From the NCBI GenBank assembly GCA_035655155.1, contig DASRVH010000156.1, forward strand, positions 54,678-118,677: DNA of 64,000 nt, read 5' to 3'. Shown one piece after another: positions 19,277 to 27,989 of the stretch. Origin of the DNA: Lentisalinibacter sp035655155. Lineage in GTDB: Bacteria > Pseudomonadota > Gammaproteobacteria > Steroidobacterales > Woeseiaceae. The translations under genes and the position numbers were made by a program. The notes under the pieces are model-generated. The model ran no database searches and was not told the DNA's origin. It worked only from the letters and a program-made list of their open reading frames with translations. The stretch's first letter is position 1, and each line of letters begins with the position of its first letter.

Positions 19277-19835
19277 TGCGACGCCCAAGGTAGGAGGGCC
19301 TTCAGGCCCGACTCACCAGCCAAACGGGCCCGAAGGCCCTCCTGCGCTTTTTTGTTACCGCCGCCGCCCGGTCGGACGGGCGCGGCCGTTTGTTCCATCA
19401 GCGCAACGCAAAGCCTATTGACTGTCGTTGGACCGGCGTCAGGAGGCGAGCCCGGAGGGAGGTCGCAATTTATTGATCTAATTAGTAAATAAGTCAGTTG
19501 CTGCAGGCAGGGAAGTGGAGCGATTGGCATAAAAGCAACAAATTATTTCGAGCGGCTTTGCAATGCAGCACCAGTCTAGGCACACTAGTTGCGTAACGGA
19601 CACAGCATTGCTGTTGACGCGGCGCGGCGCTGTCCTGCCGCACTGCCCGATCCGTGAAGCGTCTGAGGGAGATTCGAGTCGGCACCCGGCATGGGTGGCG
19701 TCATACGGACGCTGCGGACATCCGTAGGCTGCCGGCGCAAAGCCGCAGCGGACGAAGCAGAACGAAGAAGCAGAACGTCGTGGCCGGCTCCGGTGTCGGC
19801 CACAGTGAAATCGAAGTGACAAATAGGAAGAGGTT
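19277..19835. other. 559-bp leader region of the TonB receptor
   Basis: No supported gene. It opens with a REP inverted pair and T6 run. An AT-rich patch (about 19467-19500, around TTATTGATCTAATTAG) could be an upstream promoter or regulator site. TTGACG at 19613 is a possible -35, but no matching -10 is seen. No B12-box or other riboswitch signature was found by eye. The long spacing suggests a regulated promoter and leader for the receptor gene. Confidence 0.45.
19290..19353 (+). terminator. REP inverted pair with T-run, likely terminator
   Basis: Two REP arms in opposite orientation (19290-19314 and 19325-19345) form a long GC-rich stem of about 18 bp around a short spacer, followed by TTTTTT at 19348-19353. 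It would act as an intrinsic terminator for the zinc peptidase transcript and is also a BIME-like repeat. Confidence 0.7.
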
Positions 19836-22565
19836 ATGAGACGGAACACGAAGATTCGCGCGGCTGTCGTATCGGCCCTTGCGGCCGGCGCCGGCTCGAC
19901 AGCAGTGACGGCGGTCCAGGCGCAGGAAGCCCCTGCCGCCCCGAATAAGAGGGCCATCGAGGAGATCGTCGTTACAGCGACGAAGCGTCAGGAGTCCATG
20001 CAGGACGTCCCGGTCGCGGTCTCGGCTCTCCAGGGCGACAACCTGGAGGAACTGCGCATCGACAGCTTCCAGGACTACGCGCTGTACCTGCCAAACGTGA
20101 CCAGCCAGGGCACCGGTCCGGGCCAGCAGGAGATCTACATCCGCGGCGCCGCGACTTCGCAGACCATCCTCACGCTGTCTTCGGTCCAGGGCCTGCAGCC
20201 CTCCGTCGCGCTGTATCTCGACGAGCAGCCCGTGGCTCTGCAGGGGCGCAACCTCGACGTCTACGCCACCGACCTCGCCCGCGTGGAGGTCCTGCCGGGA
20301 CCGCAGGGCACGCTGTTCGGTGCGAGTTCCCAGGCCGGCACGGTGCGGCTGATCACCAACAAGCCGGACCACTCCTCCTTCCAGGCCGGGTTCGACACCA
20401 GCATCTCGAACACGACCGGCGGCGAGATGAGCAACTCCGTCGAGGCGTATTTCAACCTGCCCATCTCGGATACGCTGGCGTTCCGTCTGGCTGCCTACAA
20501 CGACAACCAGGGCGGCTGGATCGACCACATCCTGAACGATCCTGACAACGGCGGCTGGAACGGCAGCACCGTCGTCATCGACCGCATCTCGGGCGGCCCG
20601 CTGCCGGATCCCGAGAATCAGGACATCCCGATCCCGCGCAACGATCAGCTGGTCGAGGGTGATTTCAACGACGCCACCTACACCGGTGGCCGCTTCGGCC
20701 TGTCCTGGCTGATCAACGACCGCTGGGACCTGCTGGTGCAGCACACCCAGCAGACGCTCGACACCGAAGGCGTCTGGGCCTACGACCCGAATCTCGACGG
20801 CGAAAGCTCGGTCAACCGCTTCGCGCCGGACGCGAACGAGGATGACTTCGGGCTCACCACCTGGACCCTGAACGGCCGGCTGGCGATGCTGGATGTCGTC
20901 TACACGGGCGGCTATCTGGACCGGCAGGTGAATTCAACCGTGGACTACACGTTCTACACCAACGGCGGCCTGTTCTCGGCGTATTACGTGTGCTCGGACT
21001 TCTCGGACACGACCGGCACCTACTACGACGAGTGCTTCAACCCGCAGAAGTTCTACAAGGAAGACACCGAGAACACGCGGATGACCCACGAGTTCCGCGT
21101 CAATACGCCGGACGCCAACCGCTGGCGCCTGACCGCTGGCGTGTTCTACGACGACCAGGAACTGGCCAGCACGGGCTTCTTCAAGATTGCCTCTACCGAC
21201 AGCCCGTTCTTCGAGAACGTCGGTGCAAACCGCAGCCTGCCGCAGGTTGAGGGCACCCGCTTCGCTGGTCAGGACATCCCCGGCGAGGTGAGCTTCGTCA
21301 ATGACGTGACGCGCACGACTGAACAGATCGCCGTGTTCGGCCAGGCGGAGTTCGATATCACCGACCGGCTGACCGCCGCCTTTGGTGCGCGCTGGTACGA
21401 GATCGACGACGAGTACAAGGGCGCCACGACCACGGTCAACGTGACCGAGCGGTTGCGCGCCCTGGGTATCGGTACCGAACAGGCGCTGGCTGACGCCGGC
21501 TTCACGGACGGCGACGGGAACGGCACCATCGACGTGTTCGAGGCCATCCAGAGCGGTCAGCTCGACGTGAGCGACCTCGACAGCGACGGCGTGCTGACCC
21601 AGGACGATGTGATCCTGCGCTTCTCGCTCGACTGGCGCGTGACCGACCGGATCCTGCTGTTCGCCAACTTCGCCGAGGGCTTCCGCCCGCCGGTGACGAA
21701 CCGGGTCGGCGGCGGTGCCGCGAGGTCGGGTAACCCCACGTTCGAGGGCTTCCGCATCCCGGTCTACTCCCAGACGGACGATCTCGAGAACTACGAGCTC
21801 GGCTTCAAGGGCGACTTCTTCGACGATACGCTGCGCCTGAACGCGACGGCGTTCTACTCGGAGATCACGGACCTGCAGACCTCGCGTTTCGATCCCACGA
21901 ACATCAGCTTCCTTTGGTTCGCGGACAACGTGGGTGACGCCGAGATCACGGGTATCGACGGCGACTTCATCTGGCAGCCGACGATGAATCTCACGATCAC
22001 CGGTGCTTTCAGCGTCCTCGACACCGAGCTCACCCGCCTGAACCAGGAGCTGCAGGGCATCGCCGCCCCGGTGGGCAGCGAGCTGCCGTTCTCGCCCGAG
22101 TTCTCCGGCAACATCCGGGCCCGCTACGGTTTCGACATGCCGACCATCGGCGAGGTGGAGAACCTGCGCGGCTACGTGACCGGCGGCGTCGTCTACACCG
22201 GCGAGAGCAAGGTCGGCCTGAAGATGGACGCCTACGTGGTCGAGGACACCATGCAGCGCGTGTATCAGGTTTCGGGCTCCGGCCTGGAGATCGAGCGGGA
22301 GGCAGATGCCTTCGTCGGCGCCGCGCCAGGCACCGAGCTGCTCGACCAGGACGGCATCCCCGGCGGCCGTTACGTTCAGGAGGCCTACACCATCGCCAAC
22401 CTGGCGTTCGGCGTGGAGAAGGACACCTGGGCCGCGGAGTTCTTCATCGACAACGTGTTCGACGAGAATGCGCAGGTGTACATCGACACCCAGCAGTTCA
22501 CGCCGCACGTGGTGACGAACCGGCCGCGGACCTACGGCATCCGCCTTTCCTACGACTTCCTCTGA
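19836..22565 (+). CDS. TonB-dependent receptor with a pair of EF-hand loops
   Basis: 909-residue outer-membrane receptor. The signal peptide ends near VQAQ (about residue 30). The TonB box region EEIVVTATKRQESMQDVPV is followed by a plug (about 50-170) and a 22-strand barrel ending in a C-terminal aromatic motif (YGIRLSYDFL). Length and sequence fit the large family of marine receptors for unknown ligands. In the barrel region, 558-569 (DGDGNGTIDVFE) and 580-591 (DLDSDGVLTQDD) are textbook EF-hand calcium loops separated by 10 residues. AGGAAGAGG lies before the ATG. An intrinsic terminator follows. Confidence 0.93.
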   Translation: MRRNTKIRAAVVSALAAGAGSTAVTAVQAQEAPAAPNKRAIEEIVVTATKRQESMQDVPVAVSALQGDNLEELRIDSFQDYALYLPNVTSQGTGPGQQEIYIRGAATSQTILTLSSVQGLQPSVALYLDEQPVALQGRNLDVYATDLARVEVLPGPQGTLFGASSQAGTVRLITNKPDHSSFQAGFDTSISNTTGGEMSNSVEAYFNLPISDTLAFRLAAYNDNQGGWIDHILNDPDNGGWNGSTVVIDRISGGPLPDPENQDIPIPRNDQLVEGDFNDATYTGGRFGLSWLINDRWDLLVQHTQQTLDTEGVWAYDPNLDGESSVNRFAPDANEDDFGLTTWTLNGRLAMLDVVYTGGYLDRQVNSTVDYTFYTNGGLFSAYYVCSDFSDTTGTYYDECFNPQKFYKEDTENTRMTHEFRVNTPDANRWRLTAGVFYDDQELASTGFFKIASTDSPFFENVGANRSLPQVEGTRFAGQDIPGEVSFVNDVTRTTEQIAVFGQAEFDITDRLTAAFGARWYEIDDEYKGATTTVNVTERLRALGIGTEQALADAGFTDGDGNGTIDVFEAIQSGQLDVSDLDSDGVLTQDDVILRFSLDWRVTDRILLFANFAEGFRPPVTNRVGGGAARSGNPTFEGFRIPVYSQTDDLENYELGFKGDFFDDTLRLNATAFYSEITDLQTSRFDPTNISFLWFADNVGDAEITGIDGDFIWQPTMNLTITGAFSVLDTELTRLNQELQGIAAPVGSELPFSPEFSGNIRARYGFDMPTIGEVENLRGYVTGGVVYTGESKVGLKMDAYVVEDTMQRVYQVSGSGLEIEREADAFVGAAPGTELLDQDGIPGGRYVQEAYTIANLAFGVEKDTWAAEFFIDNVFDENAQVYIDTQQFTPHVVTNRPRTYGIRLSYDFL

Positions 22566-22585
22566 AGCACCAGGAAAGTCCGATC

Positions 22586-22620
22586 GAGGGCAGGCCCGCG
22601 TTGCGGGCTTGCCCTCTTTT
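22586..22620 (+). terminator. Rho-independent terminator after TonB receptor
   Basis: GAGGGCAGGCCCGC, loop GTT, then GCGGGCTTGCCCTC and TTTT: a 14-bp stem with one G-U pair and a U-run. It separates the receptor from the sulfotransferase pair. Confidence 0.92.
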
Positions 22621-22640
22621 CGTTCAGGGTTTAGAAGTTG

Positions 22641-24743
22641 ATGTCGGCGGCACATCGGACCCGGCGCGACGCGCACGGGCGGGATCGGATGGTGACTGAA
22701 GCAGCGCAACAGAGAGGACGGAAGGCGCACGAGCGCGCGCTCGCGGGCGCCCGGCAGCTCATCCAGGCCGCTCGCTTCGAGGAGGCCGAGGCCGCCATGC
22801 TCGACGTGCTCGGCGAAGCGCCGGCGCCCCTGCTGGAGGCCGAGGCCCGCTATACGCTGGCGGTTGCCCGGCGCTACGCGAAGAACTACGAAGGCGCACT
22901 GCAGGCGGCGGACGAACTGCTGGCCCTGCGCCCGGAGTACGGCCGGGCCTGGCAGGAGAAGGGCTACACCTGGCTCGCCATGAACCGCCCCGCCGAGGCG
23001 GCCGCCGCGTTCGCGCATGCCACCGAGCTGAACCCGGGCCTGACCGGCAGCTGGAAGGCGCTGGTCAATCTGTACGGAAACGCCGGCCGCGAGCACAGAG
23101 CCCGGCATGCGCAGAACCAGGTGGAGTATCTGGCGTCGCTGCCGCAGGAACTCCTGGCGGTGATCGACCTCATCCACGAGGGCAAGCTCTACAAAGCGGA
23201 GCAGCTCTGCCGCCGCTTCCTGCAGCAGCACAAGCAGCACGTGGAGGCCATGCGCCTGCTCGCCGACATCGGCGTGCGCCTGAAAGTGCTGGACGACGCC
23301 GAGTTCCTGCTGGAGACCGCGGTCGAACTCGAGCCGGAGAACACGCGTGTCCGCATCGACTATCTCCGGGTCCTGAACCGCAAGGGGAAGTTCCGACAGG
23401 CCCTTGAGCAGGCTTGCATCCTGCTGGAGCGGGAGCCGGACAATCCGATCTTCAAGCTGGCATCGGCCAGCGCCCTGACCGGACTGGGCCGCTTCGAGGA
23501 AGGCCTGGAGCAATACCGGGAGTGCATCGGCAGGACCACCAACAAGGCGGGCATCCACGTCATGATGGGTCATGCCTTCAAGGCCATCGGCCGGCTGGAC
23601 GATGCCATCGCTGCGTATCGGGAAGCGACGCAGCTGCGCCCGGACTACGGCGATGCCTACTGGAGCCTCGCCAACACGAAGACCTATCGGTTCGGCGAAG
23701 AGGAAATCGAGGAGATGCGCCGCCGCGAGGCGGAGCCGGGAGTCGCCGCCGACGACCGCATCCATCTCTGCTTCGCCCTCGGCAAGGCCCTGGAGGACCG
23801 GGCGGAGTACGAGGAGTCCTTCGGTTACTACCGGCGCGGCAACGCGCTCAAGAAGGAACGCTCCGGCTACGATGCGGACAAGACCGAGGCCATGATCCGG
23901 GCCAAGATCGACGTCTGTACGGAGCGCTTGTTCGAGCAACGGGCGGGGGTGGGCTGTGAAAGACCCGACCCGATATTCATCGTCGGCCTGCCCCGCGCCG
24001 GCTCCACGCTGCTGGAGCAGATTCTGGCCTCCCATTCCCTGGTCGACGGGACGATGGAACTCCACGACCTCCTGGGGCTGGCGCAACGGCTGCGCGGCCG
24101 CACCGCCGTCGACGAGGATCGCTATCCGCGGATACTCGCCGAACTCGACGACGATTATTTCCGCCGTTTCGGCGAGAAGTTCATCGAGGACACCCGGGTC
24201 TACCGGGGCGATGCGCCGTTCTTCACGGACAAGATGCCGAACAACTTCATGCACATCGGCCTCATCCGCCTGATCCTGCCGAATGCGAAGGTGATCGACG
24301 CCCGGCGCCACCCCATGGCCTGCTGTTTCAGCGGTTTCAAGCAGCTGTTCGGCGAGGGCCAGGACTTCACCTACGGGCTGGAGGAGATCGGCCGCTACTA
24401 CCGGGATTATGTTCGGTTGATGGACCACTGGGATGCGGTGCTGCCCGGCTTCGTGCTCCGCGTGCACCACGAGGACGTGGTCGAAGACCTGGAGACACAG
24501 GTGCGCCGCATGCTGGATTTCTGCGGACTGCCCTTCGAGGAGGCGTGCCTGGAGTTCCACAAGACCGAGCGCAGCGTGCGCACGCCGAGCTCGGAGCAGG
24601 TGCGCCAGCCCATCTACCGCAGCGGCCTCGAGCAGTGGCGCCACTACGAGCCCTGGCTGGACCCGCTGAAGGAGGCTCTCGGGCCCGACCTGCGGGGCCG
24701 CTTCGGCATCGATCAGGACATCGACAGGGACCGGCACGATTGA
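22641..24743 (+). CDS. TPR-containing sulfotransferase
   Basis: About 700 residues. Residues 15-400 form TPR-like helical repeats (LLALRPEYGRAWQEKGYTWL; AIAAYREATQLRPDYGDAYW). The C-terminal 250 residues are a sulfotransferase with the 5'-PAPS loop VGLPRAGST at 448-456 and a later 3'-phosphate segment (VIDARRHPMACC). It would transfer sulfate from PAPS to an unknown acceptor; TPRs suggest a protein or peptide partner, as in tyrosylprotein-type enzymes. ATG 22641 follows a TTG at 22638; ATG 22689 is an alternative. It overlaps the next gene by 4 bp. Confidence 0.9.
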   Translation: MSAAHRTRRDAHGRDRMVTEAAQQRGRKAHERALAGARQLIQAARFEEAEAAMLDVLGEAPAPLLEAEARYTLAVARRYAKNYEGALQAADELLALRPEYGRAWQEKGYTWLAMNRPAEAAAAFAHATELNPGLTGSWKALVNLYGNAGREHRARHAQNQVEYLASLPQELLAVIDLIHEGKLYKAEQLCRRFLQQHKQHVEAMRLLADIGVRLKVLDDAEFLLETAVELEPENTRVRIDYLRVLNRKGKFRQALEQACILLEREPDNPIFKLASASALTGLGRFEEGLEQYRECIGRTTNKAGIHVMMGHAFKAIGRLDDAIAAYREATQLRPDYGDAYWSLANTKTYRFGEEEIEEMRRREAEPGVAADDRIHLCFALGKALEDRAEYEESFGYYRRGNALKKERSGYDADKTEAMIRAKIDVCTERLFEQRAGVGCERPDPIFIVGLPRAGSTLLEQILASHSLVDGTMELHDLLGLAQRLRGRTAVDEDRYPRILAELDDDYFRRFGEKFIEDTRVYRGDAPFFTDKMPNNFMHIGLIRLILPNAKVIDARRHPMACCFSGFKQLFGEGQDFTYGLEEIGRYYRDYVRLMDHWDAVLPGFVLRVHHEDVVEDLETQVRRMLDFCGLPFEEACLEFHKTERSVRTPSSEQVRQPIYRSGLEQWRHYEPWLDPLKEALGPDLRGRFGIDQDIDRDRHD

Positions 24744-25375
24744 TCGTCTCCCACCGGCACCGCTTCATCTTCGTCGCCGTGCCGAGAGTCGCCACCCGGG
24801 CGCTGCGGCAGGCCCTCACCATGCAGCTCGATGCCATGGACTGGCAGCAGCAGAACCTCTTCGCCGAGCATCGGCTGCCGGTGCCCGACCTCGCGGCGGA
24901 AGAGCACGGGCATCTGTCGGTGCGCGACATCCGCGCCCGGCTGCCGGACGATCTGTGGGCCGCGTATCTCAAGTGCGCGTTCGTCCGCGACCCGTTCGAG
25001 CGCTTCGTCGACACCTTCCTGTCGCTGGAAGAGGGGGGAGCGCCGTCACCGGCCGAGGCGACGCCACGCATGAAGCGTGAGCTCGCGACGGCGCGTTTCC
25101 GGCGCCGGCGGGTCACGCTGCCCCAGTCCGACTTTCTGATCGACGAGGAGGGCGCGCTGGCCACGGACTTCATCGGGCGGTTCGAGACGCTGCAGTCGTC
25201 CTGGGAAGCGCTCTGCGGCCGTCTCGGTCTCGAGCCGGCGCCGCTGGAACGCCGCCGCCTGCCGGAGCGCCGCGACTGGCTGCGCTATTACGACGACGAA
25301 CTCGCGGGGATGGTGGCGGACTACTACCGTGACGACCTGGCGAACTTCGGCTATGTCGCCCCCGTCCGCTCCTAG
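24740..25375 (+). CDS. Sulfotransferase family 2-like protein
   Basis: 211 residues from TTG 24740, which overlaps the upstream TGA as TTGA; ACAGGGA lies 9 bp before. The N-terminus RFIFVAVPRVATRALRQAL is the PAPS-binding segment of the sulfotransfer_2 family (usually FxxVPKxAsTS), with Val-Ala in place of the usual residues, and CAFVRDPFERFVDTFLS is the 3'-phosphate-binding segment (RxPxxRxxSxF). It is short for the family but complete in pattern. Coupling to the TPR sulfotransferase suggests joint action. It ends 4 bp into the convergent RNR gene. Confidence 0.8.
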   Translation: MIVSHRHRFIFVAVPRVATRALRQALTMQLDAMDWQQQNLFAEHRLPVPDLAAEEHGHLSVRDIRARLPDDLWAAYLKCAFVRDPFERFVDTFLSLEEGGAPSPAEATPRMKRELATARFRRRRVTLPQSDFLIDEEGALATDFIGRFETLQSSWEALCGRLGLEPAPLERRRLPERRDWLRYYDDELAGMVADYYRDDLANFGYVAPVRS

Positions 25376-27189
25376 TCCGCCTCCCGCTCGATATCGCAGC
25401 AGAGCACCCGGTCGGGCGGTCTGCCGGCCTCCGTGCTGAGCACGGCGCCGCGCACCGGGTTGGGACGGAACACCGTGCAGCCCTTCAGGCCGAGCTGCCA
25501 GGCGCGCGTGTAGACCTCCTCGAAATCCGCCCGGGAGCAGTCCTCCGGTACGTTGATGGTCTTGGAGATGGCGTTGTCCACCACCCCCTGCAGGGCTGCC
25601 TGCATGGCCAGGTGCTCCCGCGGAGCGATGTCCCTGGAGCAGCGGAACGAGTCCGGTACGGACTGCGGCCGGCCGTGATGCTCGCGCCAGTGGGCATAGG
25701 CATAGTCGGTCACGTCGAAGTTGCGGTAGTCGCCGGACTCGTCGAGCACCTGGCGGTGGCCCTCGAGAGCGAAGACGGGCTCGATGCCGCTGGAGACGTT
25801 GCCGGCCAGCAGGCTGATCGTGCCGGTGGGCGCGATGGCCAGCAGGTGGCTGTTGCGGATGCCGTGTTCGGCGATCGCGTCGCGGATGTCGGCGGGCAGG
25901 CGCTGGACGTAGGGCCCGTCCAGGTATGGCTCGCGCTCGTAGCAGGGGAAGGCACCCTTCTCGCGTGCCAGTCCCACCGAGGCCCGGTAGGCGGCGTCGC
26001 GGATGATCGTGAGCCACTCGCGGGCCCGGTCGCGGCCGGCGTCGCTGTCGTAGGCAATGCCCAGCATCGCGAGCGCATCACCGAGGCCGGTGACACCCAG
26101 TCCCACACGTCGGGTGGCACGGGCCTGCTCCTGCTGGGCGGCCAGCGGGAAACGGGATGCGTCGATCACGTTATCGAGGAAGCGCACGGCAACGGGCACG
26201 GCGTCGCGCAGCGCGTCCGCGTCCAGGGCGGCGTCGCGGCCGAACGCATCCCGCACGAAGCGTGTCAGGTTCAGCGAACCCAGGTTGCAGGCGCCGTAGG
26301 GTGGCAGCGGGATCTCGCCGCAAGGGTTGGTGGCGGTGATCCGCTCCCGGTAGTGGAGGTTGTTCTCCCGGTTGACCGCGTCGGTGAACAGCACGCCCGG
26401 CTCGGCGGACTCCCACGCGGCGTTCATGATGTGGCGCCACAGTTCCCGGGCGGCGATCCGTCCCTGCACCCGGCAGGGCACCGGTTCGGTCCCGCCCGTC
26501 CAGATCCGCTGCACCGATTCTCCGCCGCCGTCCTCGGGGAAGCACAGCGGCCAATCGTCGTCGTGCTCCACGGCCAGCATGAACTCGTCCGGCACCTGGA
26601 CCGAGACGTTGAAGTTGGTGAGCACGCCCGCCTCGCGTTTGGCATCCACGAAGGCGAGGATGTCCGGGTGGTCGCAGCGCAGCGTCCCCATCATGGCGCC
26701 GCGGCGCGCGCCGGTGGACAGCACGGTGGCGCACATGGCGTCCCAGACCCGCATGAACGACACCGGGCCGGACGCGATGCCGCCCACGTGGTCGGTGCGG
26801 TGGCCGGCCGGGCGCAGCGTGGAGAAGTCGTAGCCCACGCCGCCGCCCCATTGCATGGTGACGGCACCCTGTTTCACGTGCTCGAAGATGCTGTCCAGCG
26901 AATCCTCGATGACGCCCATCACGAAGCAGTTGAACAATGTGCGGTGCCAGGCCGTGCCCGCGCCGGCCAGGATGCGTCCGGCCGGCAGGAACCGGAAGTC
27001 GTCCAGCAGCGCCTCGAACTCGCGGGCGCAGGACTCGCGGTCCGCCGTCTCCGGTGCCGCCACGGCCGCCGCCACCCGCCGCCAGGTGTCGCCGATGGTC
27101 TTCTCGGCATGGCCGCCGGGCGGATGGTAGCGGTATTTCGAGCGCCAGATGTGCTCGGCGAGGCGTGTCTGGAAGTAATGGCGGGTCAT
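25372..27189 (-). CDS. nrdJ: Class II (adenosylcobalamin-dependent) ribonucleotide reductase
   Basis: 605-residue vitamin-B12-dependent ribonucleoside-diphosphate reductase, which makes deoxynucleotides with or without oxygen. Substrate-site Cys88 (FNCFV), the loop MQWGGGVGYDFS and the radical-site motif NPCGE (Asn288, Cys290, Glu292) followed by PYGACNLGSLNL are clear. The length fits the short NrdJ form without an ATP cone. The C-terminus carries RVLCCDIE, a possible thiol relay. No NrdA/NrdB pair is in the window. It is third in a probable operon after the CapA-like and hydrolase genes, 16 bp behind the latter. No B12 riboswitch was seen. Confidence 0.93.
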   Translation of the reverse strand: MTRHYFQTRLAEHIWRSKYRYHPPGGHAEKTIGDTWRRVAAAVAAPETADRESCAREFEALLDDFRFLPAGRILAGAGTAWHRTLFNCFVMGVIEDSLDSIFEHVKQGAVTMQWGGGVGYDFSTLRPAGHRTDHVGGIASGPVSFMRVWDAMCATVLSTGARRGAMMGTLRCDHPDILAFVDAKREAGVLTNFNVSVQVPDEFMLAVEHDDDWPLCFPEDGGGESVQRIWTGGTEPVPCRVQGRIAARELWRHIMNAAWESAEPGVLFTDAVNRENNLHYRERITATNPCGEIPLPPYGACNLGSLNLTRFVRDAFGRDAALDADALRDAVPVAVRFLDNVIDASRFPLAAQQEQARATRRVGLGVTGLGDALAMLGIAYDSDAGRDRAREWLTIIRDAAYRASVGLAREKGAFPCYEREPYLDGPYVQRLPADIRDAIAEHGIRNSHLLAIAPTGTISLLAGNVSSGIEPVFALEGHRQVLDESGDYRNFDVTDYAYAHWREHHGRPQSVPDSFRCSRDIAPREHLAMQAALQGVVDNAISKTINVPEDCSRADFEEVYTRAWQLGLKGCTVFRPNPVRGAVLSTEAGRPPDRVLCCDIEREAD

Positions 27190-27205
27190 CGCCGTCTGCT
27201 CCGTC

Positions 27206-27874
27206 TCAATCCCGTAGCTGCGAGAAGCGCTCGAGGAACCAGTCTCGCGCCAGGCGCTCCACCTCCTCCAGCGCGCCCGGCTCCTCGAACAGGTGGCTCG
27301 CGCCCTCGACGATCTCGATCTCGGTGTGACAGCGCATCCGGTCCCGGGCGCGGCGGTTCAATTCCAGGACCTGGAGGTCGGCGCCACCGACGACGAGCAG
27401 CGTGGGCGCCTGCACCCGCGGCAGCTCGTCCCCCGCCAGGTCGGCACGTCCTCCCCGGGAGACCACCGCAGCCACCCGCTCGGGCTTTCGTGCCGCGGCG
27501 ATCAGTGCGGCGGCAGCACCGGTGCTGGAGCCGAACAGGCCCGCCGGCAGAGAGGCGGCTCCCGACTGTTCCGCCAGCCAGTCCAGCGCGCCGCCGAGGC
27601 GACGGGCCAGCAGTTCGATGTCGAAGCGCAATTCCCGGGTGGCCTCGTCGACCCGTCCTTCCTCGGCGGTCAGCAGGTCGAACAGCAGGGTGCCGAGCCC
27701 GGCCGCGCGCAGGTGGTCGGCGACGGCGTTGTTGCGCCGGCTGTAGCGGCTGCTGCCGCTGCCGTGGGCGAAGACCACCACTCCGGCCGCGTCCTCCGGT
27801 ATCTCGAGCCAGCCGGCGAGTGTCGCGTCACCCGCCCGGATAGCCGATTCGCTTCTCTCTCTCCGGTTTTCCAT
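27206..27874 (-). CDS. Dienelactone-hydrolase-like alpha/beta hydrolase
   Basis: 222 residues. Motifs: HGSGSSRYSRRN after the second strand, nucleophile elbow FGSSTGA, Asp in VVGGADLQV and His in EGASHLFEEPG, giving a full Ser-Asp-His triad of the small COG1073/DLH-like group. In some genomes such proteins lie beside phosphoribosyltransferases, but not here. ATG 27874 is chosen because GGAGGT lies 10 bp upstream, while the longer GTG form at 27910 has no such site. Function unknown. Confidence 0.85.
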   Translation of the reverse strand: MENRRERSESAIRAGDATLAGWLEIPEDAAGVVVFAHGSGSSRYSRRNNAVADHLRAAGLGTLLFDLLTAEEGRVDEATRELRFDIELLARRLGGALDWLAEQSGAASLPAGLFGSSTGAAAALIAAARKPERVAAVVSRGGRADLAGDELPRVQAPTLLVVGGADLQVLELNRRARDRMRCHTEIEIVEGASHLFEEPGALEEVERLARDWFLERFSQLRD

Positions 27875-27989
27875 ACCGACTGCCACCTCCGTTGTGCGTT
27901 GCGGCGGCACCGGCGGCGCGCTCTCTCGCCGGCGCCCTGCCGTTCCATGCTAGGCCGGCCTTCGGCGGGCCTTGAATCAGAAGATATAC

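Noticed and set aside
19277..19835. Cobalamin or other riboswitch before the TonB receptor
   Set aside because: No B12-box-like or other conserved element was found by eye.
20934..24737. 1267-codon minus-strand frame opposite the TonB receptor and sulfotransferase
   Set aside because: The opposite frames have clear families; this one is Val/His/Arg-rich with no motif and runs through a terminator.
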